Shown: positions 35,641 to 43,966 of the stretch, piece after piece | Position numbering within the stretch: the first letter of the stretch is position 1 | Layout of the letters: each line of letters opens with the position of its first letter | Origin: Chitinophaga pinensis | GTDB taxonomy: Bacteria; Pseudomonadota; Gammaproteobacteria; Burkholderiales; SG8-41 | Direction: 5' to 3' | Assembly: GCA_943329075.2 (NCBI GenBank) | Contig: CALQCM020000013.1 | Location: forward strand, 23,193 to 87,192 | DNA: 64,000 nucleotides | Program-made: the position numbers and the translations under genes | The notes under the pieces: model-generated | The model's database searches: none | What the model saw: the letters and a program-made list of their open reading frames with translations, nothing else | What the model was told of the DNA's origin: nothing

Positions 35641-37965
35641 TCAGCGACCGAACAGGCCCTTGAGCCGGTCCTTGATCTGATCCTGCGCCTTGGCTTTGAT
35701 TTCGTCGGTTTTCTTTTCGAGCACCGCCTTGGCCGCACCGGCGGCGATGCCGGCGAAATCGATTTTGTATTGTGGCGCGGCGAACGTGCCCGTCAGGCGC
35801 ACCGGCACCGTCACGCCGTTCAGATCGGACAGTTCCTTGCCACCCTGCCCGCCCGCGGTCGCCACCACGGTCGCCTTCACCAGATAATCGAGCGTCTCGT
35901 TGCCGATATCGATATCGCCCTCGCCACCGAGGCGCAACAGCGGCGACTTACCGGCGAGATCGCTGTTGTGGGCGACGCCGTTCTTGATACCGAAGGTCGC
36001 CGACAGTTCAGAGAAATCGGTTTTCTCCGTTTGGCTCGCGGCCTGGCTCTTCTCGCCCTTCAACGCGCCGAGTTTGGCCTTCGCATCGCGTATGGCGCCG
36101 GCGATGTTAATGCCTTTGATCGCGCCATCGGCCAATTTGATCGCGGCGCTGCCATTGAGCGCCTTCTTGATCGCCGACAACGTCGCACCCTGCCCGCTGA
36201 TGTCGAGCGACAGGTTGCCCTTGCCTTCAAGCGTCTCGAAATTGGCCGCGTCCTTGAGCAAGGGGCCGACGTTGATGCCGGTCAGGTTCTGTTTGATCGT
36301 GATCACCGGCGTCGCTGCAGTCTGCACCGACAGCGTGCCGCTTAACGCGCCTTGATACAGATTCGCCGCAATCGGGTTGACATCGAGGCGGCCGCCGGCA
36401 GCCTTGAGATCGACGCGCACGTTGGCCGCTTTGACATTGGAAACCTTCAGCGTGCCGATCTTGAGGCTGCCGTTGGCACGCAGTGTTTTCAATGCCGAGA
36501 GGTCAAGCGGCTGCTCCGCCTGCGGCGATTGTTTCCCCGCGTCCGGCGCTGGCGCCGGTGCCGGTGCCGGCGCCGACGGTTTGGCCGCAGCGGCCGCCTT
36601 GGACAGATAACGGTCGGCGTCGAGTTGGTCGATATTGATATCGAAGAGATACGACGGTGGCGAGAATTTATCGAGCCCTGCCTTGCCGCTGATAGTGCTG
36701 TCGTCGAACTTCGTCGCGAAGGCCAGATTCACCGTCTCTTTGATTAGGTCTGCGGTCAGCGCGCCGTTCACCGTGGCGTCAACCGGGTTCTTCGGCAGCT
36801 TCGGATTATTGACGTTGATGGTGGCCACCAGTTTGGCGAGTTCGAAACGCTGCGCGTCGATGCTGCCGGCGAGCGGGCTGGTCACTTTGGCTTTGACCGT
36901 CGCCCCGTCCTGCTGCATATCGATACTCACGGTGAACTCGCCGGCCTTGAAGGCCTGCGCATTGCCGTCGATCGCCGGCACGGCCAGCTTCGCGACGAGT
37001 TTGCTCTTGGCGCCGTTGATGGTTGCGTCGAGCGCAATTTTTTCGCCGCTCACCTTGTCTTTGGTGATGGCCAGTTTCGGCACTTCGAACTTGACGTCGA
37101 GATCGCCGCCCTCCTGTTTGCCCGTCGCGGTGATCGCCAGCTTCGAGAGCACAAACTCTTTGCTCGCCAGCCTGGCTTCAACATCGCCTTTCGCCCCCGC
37201 CACCAGATTGCTGATGCCCGCGGCCAGACCCTTGGCGCTGAAATCAAGGCCGCTCAGCGCGAAATCCTGTTTCTCCAGATCAAACGTGATGGCGGTCTTC
37301 AGCGCAGCATCGAGGTTGATCTTGGGCTTGTCGCTTTGCACGTTCGCCGAGAAATCAATTTTGCTCGGCACGCCGCTGGCAATGCGGCCGGTCTTGAGGT
37401 TGAGTTTGGTCAGTGCAAATTTTGTGCCGGCCACTTCATCAACATAGGTCACGGCAGCGTTTTCGATGGCAACGTGATCAATGTCGATTTTCACCTGCGG
37501 CGCGGCACCTGATACGGACGGCGCAGACGCCTGCCCCGCTGCCTGCCCCGGCGCCGGCTTTTCGCCCGTAGCCGCGAGATCGTCAACGCTGGTGCTGCCG
37601 TCTTTCATGCGCACGAAGTTCGCGCGCAGATTTTTGATTTCCACTGCGTCCACCACCACTTCTTTCGACAGCAGCGGCAGCAACTTCAACGCAACGCGCA
37701 GGTCATCGACGCCGGCAAACTCCCGGTCACTGCCGCGCTCGGACAACGAGACCTTGCCCAGCGAGGCGCCGATGCTGGGGAAAAACGACAGTTTGATGTC
37801 GCCGTCAAGCCGCAGCGTGCGCTGGGTCTTGTCCTTGACCGCCTGCACGATCTGCGGTTTGTACTGGTTCGGGTCGAAAGTGGCGGCAACATAAGCCGCA
37901 AGCGCAGCGACGATCGCCACAACACCGGCCAGCGAAAACAGTGAAATCTTGACGATTCGATTCAT
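35641..37965 (-). CDS. AsmA-family envelope protein
   Basis: This 774-residue protein has one N-terminal membrane helix (about 7-29) and a long periplasmic part. The AsmA N-terminal region (DLRVALKLLPLLSKEVVVDAVEI) and the AsmA_2 C-terminal region (LSLDISGQGATLSAIKKALNG, VKATVVATAGGQGG) are both present, with a Pro/Ala linker near residue 460. AsmA-like proteins are thought to carry phospholipid to the outer membrane as bridge-like transporters. mutY follows directly. Confidence 0.9.
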   Translation of the reverse strand: MNRIVKISLFSLAGVVAIVAALAAYVAATFDPNQYKPQIVQAVKDKTQRTLRLDGDIKLSFFPSIGASLGKVSLSERGSDREFAGVDDLRVALKLLPLLSKEVVVDAVEIKNLRANFVRMKDGSTSVDDLAATGEKPAPGQAAGQASAPSVSGAAPQVKIDIDHVAIENAAVTYVDEVAGTKFALTKLNLKTGRIASGVPSKIDFSANVQSDKPKINLDAALKTAITFDLEKQDFALSGLDFSAKGLAAGISNLVAGAKGDVEARLASKEFVLSKLAITATGKQEGGDLDVKFEVPKLAITKDKVSGEKIALDATINGAKSKLVAKLAVPAIDGNAQAFKAGEFTVSIDMQQDGATVKAKVTSPLAGSIDAQRFELAKLVATINVNNPKLPKNPVDATVNGALTADLIKETVNLAFATKFDDSTISGKAGLDKFSPPSYLFDINIDQLDADRYLSKAAAAAKPSAPAPAPAPAPDAGKQSPQAEQPLDLSALKTLRANGSLKIGTLKVSNVKAANVRVDLKAAGGRLDVNPIAANLYQGALSGTLSVQTAATPVITIKQNLTGINVGPLLKDAANFETLEGKGNLSLDISGQGATLSAIKKALNGSAAIKLADGAIKGINIAGAIRDAKAKLGALKGEKSQAASQTEKTDFSELSATFGIKNGVAHNSDLAGKSPLLRLGGEGDIDIGNETLDYLVKATVVATAGGQGGKELSDLNGVTVPVRLTGTFAAPQYKIDFAGIAAGAAKAVLEKKTDEIKAKAQDQIKDRLKGLFGR

Positions 37966-38057
37966 GATGGCAACCCCGTGATTGAATGACGTGGAGACTG
38001 CACTTATCGACCCGGCACACGCCGGTAAACGTGCAAAAGAGCATCGGGATGAAGATG

Positions 38058-38131
38058 TGGAGCGGGTGAAGGGAATCGAACCCTCGTATGCAGCTTGGGA
38101 AGCTGCCGTTCTGCCATTGAACTACACCCGC
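38058..38131 (-). tRNA. tRNA-Gly (anticodon CCC)
   Basis: The minus strand folds as a complete cloverleaf. The acceptor GCGGGTG pairs with CACCCGC, the anticodon arm is GCAGC-TTCCCAA-GCTGC with anticodon CCC, the T arm contains GGTTCGATTCC, the discriminator is T, and CCA is encoded. Length is 74 nt. It marks the boundary between the conserved left half and the accessory region to the right. Confidence 0.95.
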
Positions 38132-38573
38132 GGGATTGGCAGGGGATTTTACGCTAGTCCACGATCACCCTCAAACTCGATCCGAGTCGGGTTAGATCGG
38201 CTCTTAGCGCTCGGTAAAAGATGTATATGGGTGGAGAGCGCAGACTTTTACTGAAGCATCTGGCGTGCTGGATCGACGTTCGCCTCACCTGAAATGCCAA
38301 TGGTAGCGGTGTCGAATTCTTTTCTTAGTAAAACAAATCGACTCCGGTACTTCTGATTGGTCAACCGGACAAGGGGCTAAAATCACCGATGCAACTCTGG
38401 AAGCCGCTCATCACATCTGCGGATTCGCTGCCCGCGCAGGCCGCACATTGCGGGTGCCGACCGTTCCAATGTCCATTTCCGCGGATGCCACCACTCCCTT
38501 GTCTTACAACAGGCCGTCGGGCGCAGGCTTCGTCGCGCGTTCGGTGCCGATCAGCCGTGATCTGCCGCCACGG
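38132..38573. other. Gene-free stretch beside the tRNA
   Basis: This 442-bp region holds the left arm of the 99-bp inverted repeat (38252-38350) and otherwise no coding sequence I can support. It lies downstream of the minus-strand TTT receptor gene. Confidence 0.6.
38252..38350 (+). repeat. Left arm of a 99-bp inverted repeat
   Basis: This arm is the reverse complement of 40246-40344 with one mismatch (98 of 99 by eye). The arms bracket a two-gene module of about 1.9 kb. No transposase or integrase is inside. Confidence 0.9.
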
Positions 38574-39587
38574 TTATTCAGCGCGAATGCCACCTTCCTG
38601 GATTACCTTTCGCCACTTCGTGATTTCGGCGCGGAAAAACGAGTCGAATTGCTGCGGGCTGCCGGTGACCATTTCGAGCCCGTCGGCCGACAACCGCTCG
38701 CGCGAATCAGCCTGCTGCACACTGCGATTGATGGTGGCGCTCAGCTTTTCAATCACTGGCCGCGGTGTTTTCACCGGCGCAAACAACCCGTACCAGACGT
38801 CGAACTCGTAGCCCGGAACCCCGGACTCGGCGATGGTCGGCAATGCGGGCAGCAGGGCGGAGCGCGCGGCACTGGTGATAGCGAGCAGCCGCAGGCGTCC
38901 CGAGACGGCATGCGTATTGATCGCGGCCACGCTGCCGATCAGGAACTGGATTTCGCCGCCGATTACCGCGAGCGTCGCCGGCCCGGTGCCCTTGTAGGGG
39001 ACGTGCACGACATCGATTTTGGCCATGCTGCGCAGCAGTTGCACCCCCATGTGCGATGCGGAACCGACGCCACCGGTGCCGTAGCGCAGTTCGCCGGGTT
39101 TGCTTTTCGCGAGCTTTATGAACTCGATCATCGATTGAGGCGCCAACCCGGGATGCACCGCGAGAACCCAGGGTTGCCGCAGAATGAACGCAACCGGCGC
39201 GAAATCGTTTTCCGGATCGAAGGACAGCTTTGGATAAAGCGCCTTCAGGTATGACCCGCCCGGACCGTTGAGCAACAGTGTGTGTCCGTCCGGCGCGGCC
39301 TTGGCGACGATTTCGGTGCCGAGCAGGCCGCCGCTGCCGCCGCGATTGTCCACCACCACGGTCTGCGGCAGCGACGCCAGCAATCGCTGCGCCGTGAAGC
39401 GCGCGGCGATGTCGATGCCTCCTCCCGGCGCCGAAGGCACGACCAGACGGATCGCGCGGTTCGGATAGTTCGCCGCCTCCTGATCAAGCAAGGCCTTGTA
39501 CTGGGCATTTGCAACACTTGATCCAACAACGAGAACCGCACTCAGCGCCGCCATCCATGCGGGTTTCAGTTTCACGTAAGGCGTCAC
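38574..39587 (-). CDS. TTT-family (Bug) periplasmic solute receptor
   Basis: This 337-residue tripartite tricarboxylate transporter receptor has an N-terminal secretion signal (AALSAVLVVGSSVANAQ), the family segments YPNRAIRLVVPSAPGGGIDI and VDNRGGSGGLLGTEIVAKAAPDG, and HVPYKGTGPA in the second lobe. It binds an organic acid in the periplasm. No TctA/TctB subunits are nearby. The start overlaps the stop of the decarboxylase-like gene by ATGA, making a two-gene operon inside the inverted repeat. Confidence 0.93.
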   Translation of the reverse strand: MTPYVKLKPAWMAALSAVLVVGSSVANAQYKALLDQEAANYPNRAIRLVVPSAPGGGIDIAARFTAQRLLASLPQTVVVDNRGGSGGLLGTEIVAKAAPDGHTLLLNGPGGSYLKALYPKLSFDPENDFAPVAFILRQPWVLAVHPGLAPQSMIEFIKLAKSKPGELRYGTGGVGSASHMGVQLLRSMAKIDVVHVPYKGTGPATLAVIGGEIQFLIGSVAAINTHAVSGRLRLLAITSAARSALLPALPTIAESGVPGYEFDVWYGLFAPVKTPRPVIEKLSATINRSVQQADSRERLSADGLEMVTGSPQQFDSFFRAEITKWRKVIQEGGIRAE

Positions 39588-40048
39588 TTGTGGGCGCGGC
39601 CCGCTTTCGATTTCGATTTCGATTTCGGTTTGAGCTTCGGCGCGGGCAGGGGCTTGGGCGGTTTGAACAGGCCACGCTCCTCGAAGACCTCGATAATGCC
39701 GTAGGTACCGGCAATCATGCGCGGGAAGCCGGAATAGACGGCGATCTGGATCAGCAACTCGACCAGTTCTTTCTTGGTGCCGCCGTGGTTTAGAAAGCCT
39801 CGAGTATGGCTTTTTACCTCGCGCTCGACGCCACCGCCGATCGCCAGCGCGAGCGTAATCAGCTCGCGGGTCTTGTGGTCGAGGCCCGGGCGCGAGAGCA
39901 CGTCACCGAACGCGAACTCAATGGGATAGCGCATCAAGTCGGGGTGAAAGGCTTCGAGCAGGCGCCGTCTTTCCTCGCCGGCCTCGCCGAGAGTTTTACG
40001 GCGCAGATTGTTTCCACGAATGAATTTTTGCGATCGAACAGTAGCCAC
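39584..40048 (-). CDS. Carboxymuconolactone decarboxylase family protein
   Basis: GTG 40048 is chosen because AAGGGGG lies 5 nt upstream; a GTG at 40051 is too close to it. The 154-residue product has the CMD domain (GDVLSRPGLDHKTRELITLALAIG, EVKSHTRGFLNHGGTKKELVELLIQ, as in PcaC). It lacks the CxxC of AhpD, so a decarboxylase-type role is more likely than peroxidase. The C-terminal 25 residues are Lys/Pro-rich low complexity. It is first in the operon with the TTT receptor. Confidence 0.85.
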   Translation of the reverse strand: MATVRSQKFIRGNNLRRKTLGEAGEERRRLLEAFHPDLMRYPIEFAFGDVLSRPGLDHKTRELITLALAIGGGVEREVKSHTRGFLNHGGTKKELVELLIQIAVYSGFPRMIAGTYGIIEVFEERGLFKPPKPLPAPKLKPKSKSKSKAGRAHK

Positions 40049-40080
40049 CACGACCCCCTTAATTGATAAACAATGAATGA

Positions 40081-40166
40081 TTGACAGTATAAGATAGCAT
40101 GAACGCTGTTTGGCCTGTGCTGAATTGACAGTATAAGATAGCATGAACGCTGTTTGGCCTGTGCTG
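40081..40166 (-). repeat. Tandem duplication (44 + 42 bp) carrying the promoter of the CMD-TTT operon
   Basis: Copy 1 is 40081-40124 and copy 2 is 40125-40166; the shared 42 bp are identical. Read on the minus strand each copy contains TATCTTATACTGTCAA, with TATACT as a candidate -10, upstream of the GTG at 40048. The promoter or operator therefore appears doubled. Confidence 0.85.
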
Positions 40167-40245
40167 CTGCGCCTTGAGCAATCGTGCGATCAAACCAAAC
40201 AAAGGCTACACCAGGTCAACCAGAGCGTCGCGGCTATAATCAAAG

Positions 40246-40344
40246 GTACCGGAGTCGATTTGTTTTACTAAGAAAAGAATTCGACACCGCTACCATTGGC
40301 ATTTCAGGTGAGGCGAACGTCGATCCAGCACGTCAGATGCTTCA
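40246..40344 (-). repeat. Right arm of the 99-bp inverted repeat
   Basis: Inverted copy of 38252-38350. It lies upstream of the module's promoter. The stretch 40049-40439 otherwise holds only the tandem duplication above; I see no gene in it. Confidence 0.9.
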
Positions 40345-40439
40345 AGTACGAGGGGTCAGACCACGGATACTTGCGTCGGAAAGTTGCTGATCACCTGACC
40401 TTCTCTGCCACAAAACGCGAACTACCGACCTTGCGCTTT

Positions 40440-40505
40440 CTAGGGGTCGACTATTGGTATGTTCAGATCCTGAAAATGCCGTACGTTGCGGGTTGCGAGC
40501 GTGGT
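40440..40505 (-). pseudogene. C-terminal remnant of a VapC/PIN-domain toxin
   Basis: The minus strand reads TLATRNVRHFQDLNIPIVDP and then a stop (40440-40442), which is the conserved end of PIN-domain toxins. Upstream codons in the same frame no longer resemble the family and no start is found, so only about 20 residues remain. The frame on the plus strand here is not a gene. Confidence 0.6.
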
Positions 40506-40582
40506 GCGCGACGAATTAAAGGGGCCGTGTTCGATATTTTTTTGAAGTAGCCCCGGCTCGAAGAAATAACTACCACCATTTC

Positions 40583-40607
40583 CAACGCCCGCTGCCCGCG
40601 GGCGTTG
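40583..40607. terminator. 10-bp stem-loop after the toxin pseudogene
   Basis: CAACGCCCGC (40583-40592) and GCGGGCGTTG (40598-40607) are perfectly complementary around a 5-nt loop. It follows the broken toxin gene on the minus strand. A short T-rich tail is present only on the plus side, so terminator function is uncertain. Confidence 0.45.
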
Positions 40608-40612
40608 TTCAT

Positions 40613-40911
40613 TTAGCCGATGATCTTGGCGATGGCGTTTCTGAGTGCCTGCTCAATGGTGGTGATGACGGGTTTGATGGCCGATGGCTTAATAAGGCCT
40701 GCGGCCTGCCAATTGGCAACCAGCACCTCGCCGAGTGCGCCCGAATGCCTTACTGGCTGGTGACCGCCATGATGACAAGGTCGCGTCGTGCGCTATTGTA
40801 GGCGGCACTACTGATGATGACTGCGGGGCGTTTCTTGGTGCCGGCCTGATCGGTGAAGGGAAACGGCACAAGGAGCACTTCGCCAAAGCTATAGTCGGTC
40901 GTAGGCGGCAT
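40613..40911 (-). pseudogene. MazF/PemK-type toxin broken by a one-base deletion
   Basis: The gene starts normally: ATG 40911, MPPTTDYSFGEVLLVPFPFT then KKRPAVIISSAAYNSARRDL. It meets a stop (TAA, 40750-40752) right after AVTSQ. In another frame the rest of the toxin continues: VRHSGALGEVLVANWQAAG ... LRNAIAKIIG, ending at 40613. Adding one base after CAG at 40753 restores one frame, so a single-base deletion explains the break. The antitoxin gene upstream is intact and overlaps by 23 bp. Confidence 0.8.
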
Positions 40912-41092
40912 CGTCGGCGTTATCCCAGACCTTCCTGAATGCAGGTTCAGCGGCCTTGGCGGCAGCGCGGGTGAACTGCTGCGCATCATCGCGCGTACGC
41001 AAGAAGTCAACGAAGTCCTCGACTTCTGCTACGCGCTCCGGATGGAGGGCTTTGAGTTTCTCCAGCAGGGCCTGTTCGTTCTGAGCGTTCAC
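40889..41092 (-). CDS. Antitoxin of the MazF/PemK-like pair
   Basis: GTG 41092 with AAGGA 6 nt upstream gives a 67-residue protein, VNAQNEQALLEKLKALHPER and so on. It is acidic and helical, like antitoxins of this type, with a C-terminal toxin-binding tail (KAAEPAFRKVWDNADDAAYD). An upstream ATG at 41143 lacks a comparable ribosome site. It overlaps the toxin start by 23 bp, the usual arrangement. It is retained although the toxin is broken. Confidence 0.75.
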   Translation of the reverse strand: MNAQNEQALLEKLKALHPERVAEVEDFVDFLRTRDDAQQFTRAAAKAAEPAFRKVWDNADDAAYDRL

Positions 41093-41414
41093 GGGTAAGT
41101 CCTTCTCGTTAGAGGCTATTAGTGTAACGATTTCCTCTGTCATCCGGAAACCGGCGGTTGCGCCTCCTTTGGTCCCGGGGCAATCACAGATGCATTCGGT
41201 AACGCGCGTGGAAATGCCGCAGGCCGGACAACTGAAAATTCTTCGTAAGCCGAATTTCTCGACACCTCGTTCGGCCGGCAAACGCCTTGCGATTGACCGC
41301 ATGCAGTACCGGCGATACAGTGTGGATGGAGGGGTTGTGCTTTGTATTTTCCATTTCCGGCGCGCACTGAACCCGGAAATTTCATCCTGTCAAAAAAATC
41401 CAACAGGGGAATCG
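41093..41414. other. Intergenic stretch between antitoxin and TTT receptor genes
   Basis: The open frame of the TTT gene extends back to 41169, but the extension has no signal peptide or family similarity, so I do not count it. The stretch probably holds the divergent promoters. I see no repeat or RNA gene here. Confidence 0.5.
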
Positions 41415-42410
41415 ATGAAAAAAATCCAGGACTGCCTGAGCGGCGCTGTGCTGTTCGTTTGCGGTGTTGCGTGGGCTTGGTGTGCAGTGTTCGCGCCGCC
41501 CTCTCACGCCCAGGACTATCCGAACAAACCCATTCGCGTCGTCATTGCGGGCGGTGCCGGCAGCAGCCCCGATATCATTGCGCGTCTGCTCGGCAACAAG
41601 ATCCTGGCGGCGCTGGGTAAACCGTTCGTCATGGATTTGCGGCCGGGCGCCAGCGGCGGCATCGGTGCGGAAGCCGCGGCCAAGGCCGCGCCGGACGGCT
41701 ACACCTTGTTCATGCTGACCTCGCAATTGAGCAGCGCGGCCGCGATGTACACGAAACTGCGCTACAACCTCGTCGAGGATTTCGCGCCGATCAGCCTCGT
41801 GGGCACGACGCCCTCGGTGCTGGTGGTCAATCCTTCGCTGCCGGTGGCCTCGATCCGGGAACTGATGGCGCTGGTCAAGCCACGGCCGGGGATGCTCAAT
41901 TATGGGTCGGCAGGTGTCGGCTCTTCATCGCATTTGCCGGCGGTGCTTTTTGCGGCCATGGCCAAGGTCGATATGCTGCATGTGCCCTACAAGGACTCTC
42001 CCGGCGCTTTGCTCGGCACCATGACCGGCGAAGTGGGGCTTTCATTTCAGCCGCTGACGGCCTGCCTGCCGATGATCCGCAGCGGCAAACTCAAGGCGCT
42101 CGGCGTGACGGGCGCCACGCGCAGCGCATTGGCGCCTGATCTGCCGACCATCTCGCAGACCGTGCCGGGCTATGAATACATGCTCTGGCAGGGCATCGTC
42201 GCGCCGGCGAAAACACCGCCTGCGATTATCGCCAAGCTCAATGCCGAGGTGGTGAAAGCCTTGAACGCGCCGGATGTGCGCGAGCAGATGGCGGCGATCG
42301 GCAACGAGCCGCTGCCGTCGACGCCGGAGGCCTATACCCGGCACATCATCGAACAGGTTGAAAAAATGAAAGAGATCGTCCGGCTTGGCGGCATCAAACC
42401 GCAGGACTGA
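41415..42410 (+). CDS. TTT-family (Bug) periplasmic solute receptor
   Basis: ATG 41415 after AGGGGAATCG. The 331-residue product has a signal peptide (CGVAWAWCAVFAPPSHAQ), YPNKPIRVVIAGGAGSSPDI, an APDGYTLFML segment and HVPYKDSPGAL. It is followed by a nested palindrome and then by the bicupin gene on the same strand. The ligand is unknown. Confidence 0.93.
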   Translation: MKKIQDCLSGAVLFVCGVAWAWCAVFAPPSHAQDYPNKPIRVVIAGGAGSSPDIIARLLGNKILAALGKPFVMDLRPGASGGIGAEAAAKAAPDGYTLFMLTSQLSSAAAMYTKLRYNLVEDFAPISLVGTTPSVLVVNPSLPVASIRELMALVKPRPGMLNYGSAGVGSSSHLPAVLFAAMAKVDMLHVPYKDSPGALLGTMTGEVGLSFQPLTACLPMIRSGKLKALGVTGATRSALAPDLPTISQTVPGYEYMLWQGIVAPAKTPPAIIAKLNAEVVKALNAPDVREQMAAIGNEPLPSTPEAYTRHIIEQVEKMKEIVRLGGIKPQD

Positions 42411-42481
42411 GGCCGCTCGTAAAGCGGAGTTTCTGTAAACGTCGGCTCATCGGAGAAGGAATTTTCAGTCACTGGAGGGCT

Positions 42482-42609
42482 TGGCACTTACTTAAGCACC
42501 GTCATCCCCGCGGAGGCGGGGATCCAGTGTTTTTCTCGCCGTAAGTTGCTGGATTCCCGCCTACGCGGGAATGACGAAAGGTGACGAATAAGCGCTTAAG
42601 TAAGTGCCA
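42482..42609. repeat. Nested palindromic element (REP family A inside a 16-bp inverted repeat)
   Basis: The outer arms TGGCACTTACTTAAGC (42482-42497) and GCTTAAGTAAGTGCCA (42594-42609) are perfectly inverted. Inside them lie the two inward-facing REP units, 42501-42527 and 42549-42575. The element ends 45 bp before the bicupin start. Confidence 0.85.
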
Positions 42610-42654
42610 TTCGTCTCTGGGGGTTAAATGGGAGATGAAACGGAGGAAGAAAGC

Positions 42655-43815
42655 ATGGCAACATTGAAACCAATTCGCCGCGTGGTAACGGGCGTTGATG
42701 CGCAGGGCCGGTCGAGAGTCGTGTGGGATGGCCCGGCCCCCAATACAAAACCGGCGCCGAACGGCATGCGCGGTTTGACCGATCTGTGGGCCTGGTACGA
42801 AACGCCGCCCTCGATCGGCGGAGAACACGACGACGGCAACCTGCGCTACGACTTCCCGGGCCCCTGCCTCGGCGGGCATCTGCGCGCGACCCACATGATG
42901 ATGGAGGGACGTCCGGCCGACTACGACCCCGCCAAGGACCCGGAATACATTCCCGATCTCCCGCCGCACGACGCGCCCTCGCGACGGCTGTGGGAACGCG
43001 GCAGCAAAGAGTTCTACTCGTCGGCCATGCACAAGACCGAAACGGTCGATTACGGCATCGTGCTCGAAGGTGAACGCGAACTGATTCTGGATGACTGCCA
43101 GTTGCTGATGAAACCCGGCGACATCGTCATTCAGGTCGGCGCGTGGCACAAGTGGAGCTGCCCGCGCATCGGCTCGATCATGGTCTTCGACATGATCTCG
43201 GCGCGCTTCAAGGATGGGCCGGTCGGATTAGCGCAGAGCAACGCGCCCGTCGTCAGCGCGAAAGATCTCAAGCTGCCCGAAGGCGTGAAACCGGCACGCA
43301 GAATCGTCACCATCGACAAAGAGCCGGGCAAATCCTGTCTGGTCAGCGACGGGCCCGCGCCCGACGTGCGCTTCGATCCGGCACGCCCCGGCTTCGCCTC
43401 GGCGCGGCTGTGGGTCGTGGATGGCGCGCCGTCGCCGATCGTGCCCGAGACGCTGCATCTGCCGCACACCATCGAACCGCCCAAGGGTGGTTCCGTCTGC
43501 CGGGTGGTCACCTTTCCGCCGGATGCGGCATGGGCGGGCAAAGTCGGCGCAAAGGAAGTCGGCGCGTATTTCAGCGCAATGGGTTCGCCGGCTGCGTCCA
43601 CCTTCTCAAAGAGCGCGCCGCATCCGTACATGCAGAAAACGCGCACGCTCGACTTCTGCATCGTGCTCGAAGGCGAAATCGTGTTGGTGCTCGATACGCA
43701 GGAAGTCACCCTGAAAGCGGGCGAGATCGTCATCCAGCGTGGCACCAATCACGCGTGGAGTAATCGGTCGGGCAAGCCCGCTGTAGTGTCCATTGCAACG
43801 CACGACGCAGTGTAG
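42655..43815 (+). CDS. Bicupin protein, two tandem cupin domains
   Basis: ATG 42655 follows GGAGGAAG at good spacing; an ATG at 42628 is possible but poorly placed. The 386-residue product is an internal duplication. Each half has a core such as DYGIVLEGERELILDD / DFCIVLEGEIVLVLDT and a second motif GAWHKWS / GTNHAWS with one conserved His. It resembles small cupin proteins found in catabolic clusters; the substrate is unknown. The family usually binds a divalent metal. Confidence 0.85.
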   Translation: MATLKPIRRVVTGVDAQGRSRVVWDGPAPNTKPAPNGMRGLTDLWAWYETPPSIGGEHDDGNLRYDFPGPCLGGHLRATHMMMEGRPADYDPAKDPEYIPDLPPHDAPSRRLWERGSKEFYSSAMHKTETVDYGIVLEGERELILDDCQLLMKPGDIVIQVGAWHKWSCPRIGSIMVFDMISARFKDGPVGLAQSNAPVVSAKDLKLPEGVKPARRIVTIDKEPGKSCLVSDGPAPDVRFDPARPGFASARLWVVDGAPSPIVPETLHLPHTIEPPKGGSVCRVVTFPPDAAWAGKVGAKEVGAYFSAMGSPAASTFSKSAPHPYMQKTRTLDFCIVLEGEIVLVLDTQEVTLKAGEIVIQRGTNHAWSNRSGKPAVVSIATHDAV

Positions 43816-43858
43816 GCCAGAGCAGCGCGCCGGGATTCGCTGACGCTCGACGCACCCC

Positions 43859-43934
43859 CGTCGCCCCCGCGAAAGCGGGGGCCCAGGCATTTGTCCGGCG
43901 AGGTTGCTGGATTCCCGCTTGCGCGGGAATGACG
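43859..43934. repeat. REP family A palindromic pair
   Basis: Two inward-facing units (GTCGCCCCCGCGAAAGCGGG and the CTGGATTCCCGC unit) sit in the 151-bp gap between the convergent bicupin and ThDP-enzyme genes. Confidence 0.85.
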
Positions 43935-43966
43935 GTTCAAACGACCGTCGGATTTTTTCGCAACAG

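Noticed and set aside
38058..38131. tRNA-Gly as an integration site for the accessory region
   Set aside because: The accessory DNA adjoins the 5' end of the tRNA, whereas islands usually insert at the 3' end. I found no integrase and no copy of the tRNA 3' end to the right.
40296..40550. Plus-strand frame of 84 codons as a gene
   Set aside because: It has no ribosome site, crosses the inverted-repeat arm, and the opposite strand explains part of it as a VapC remnant.
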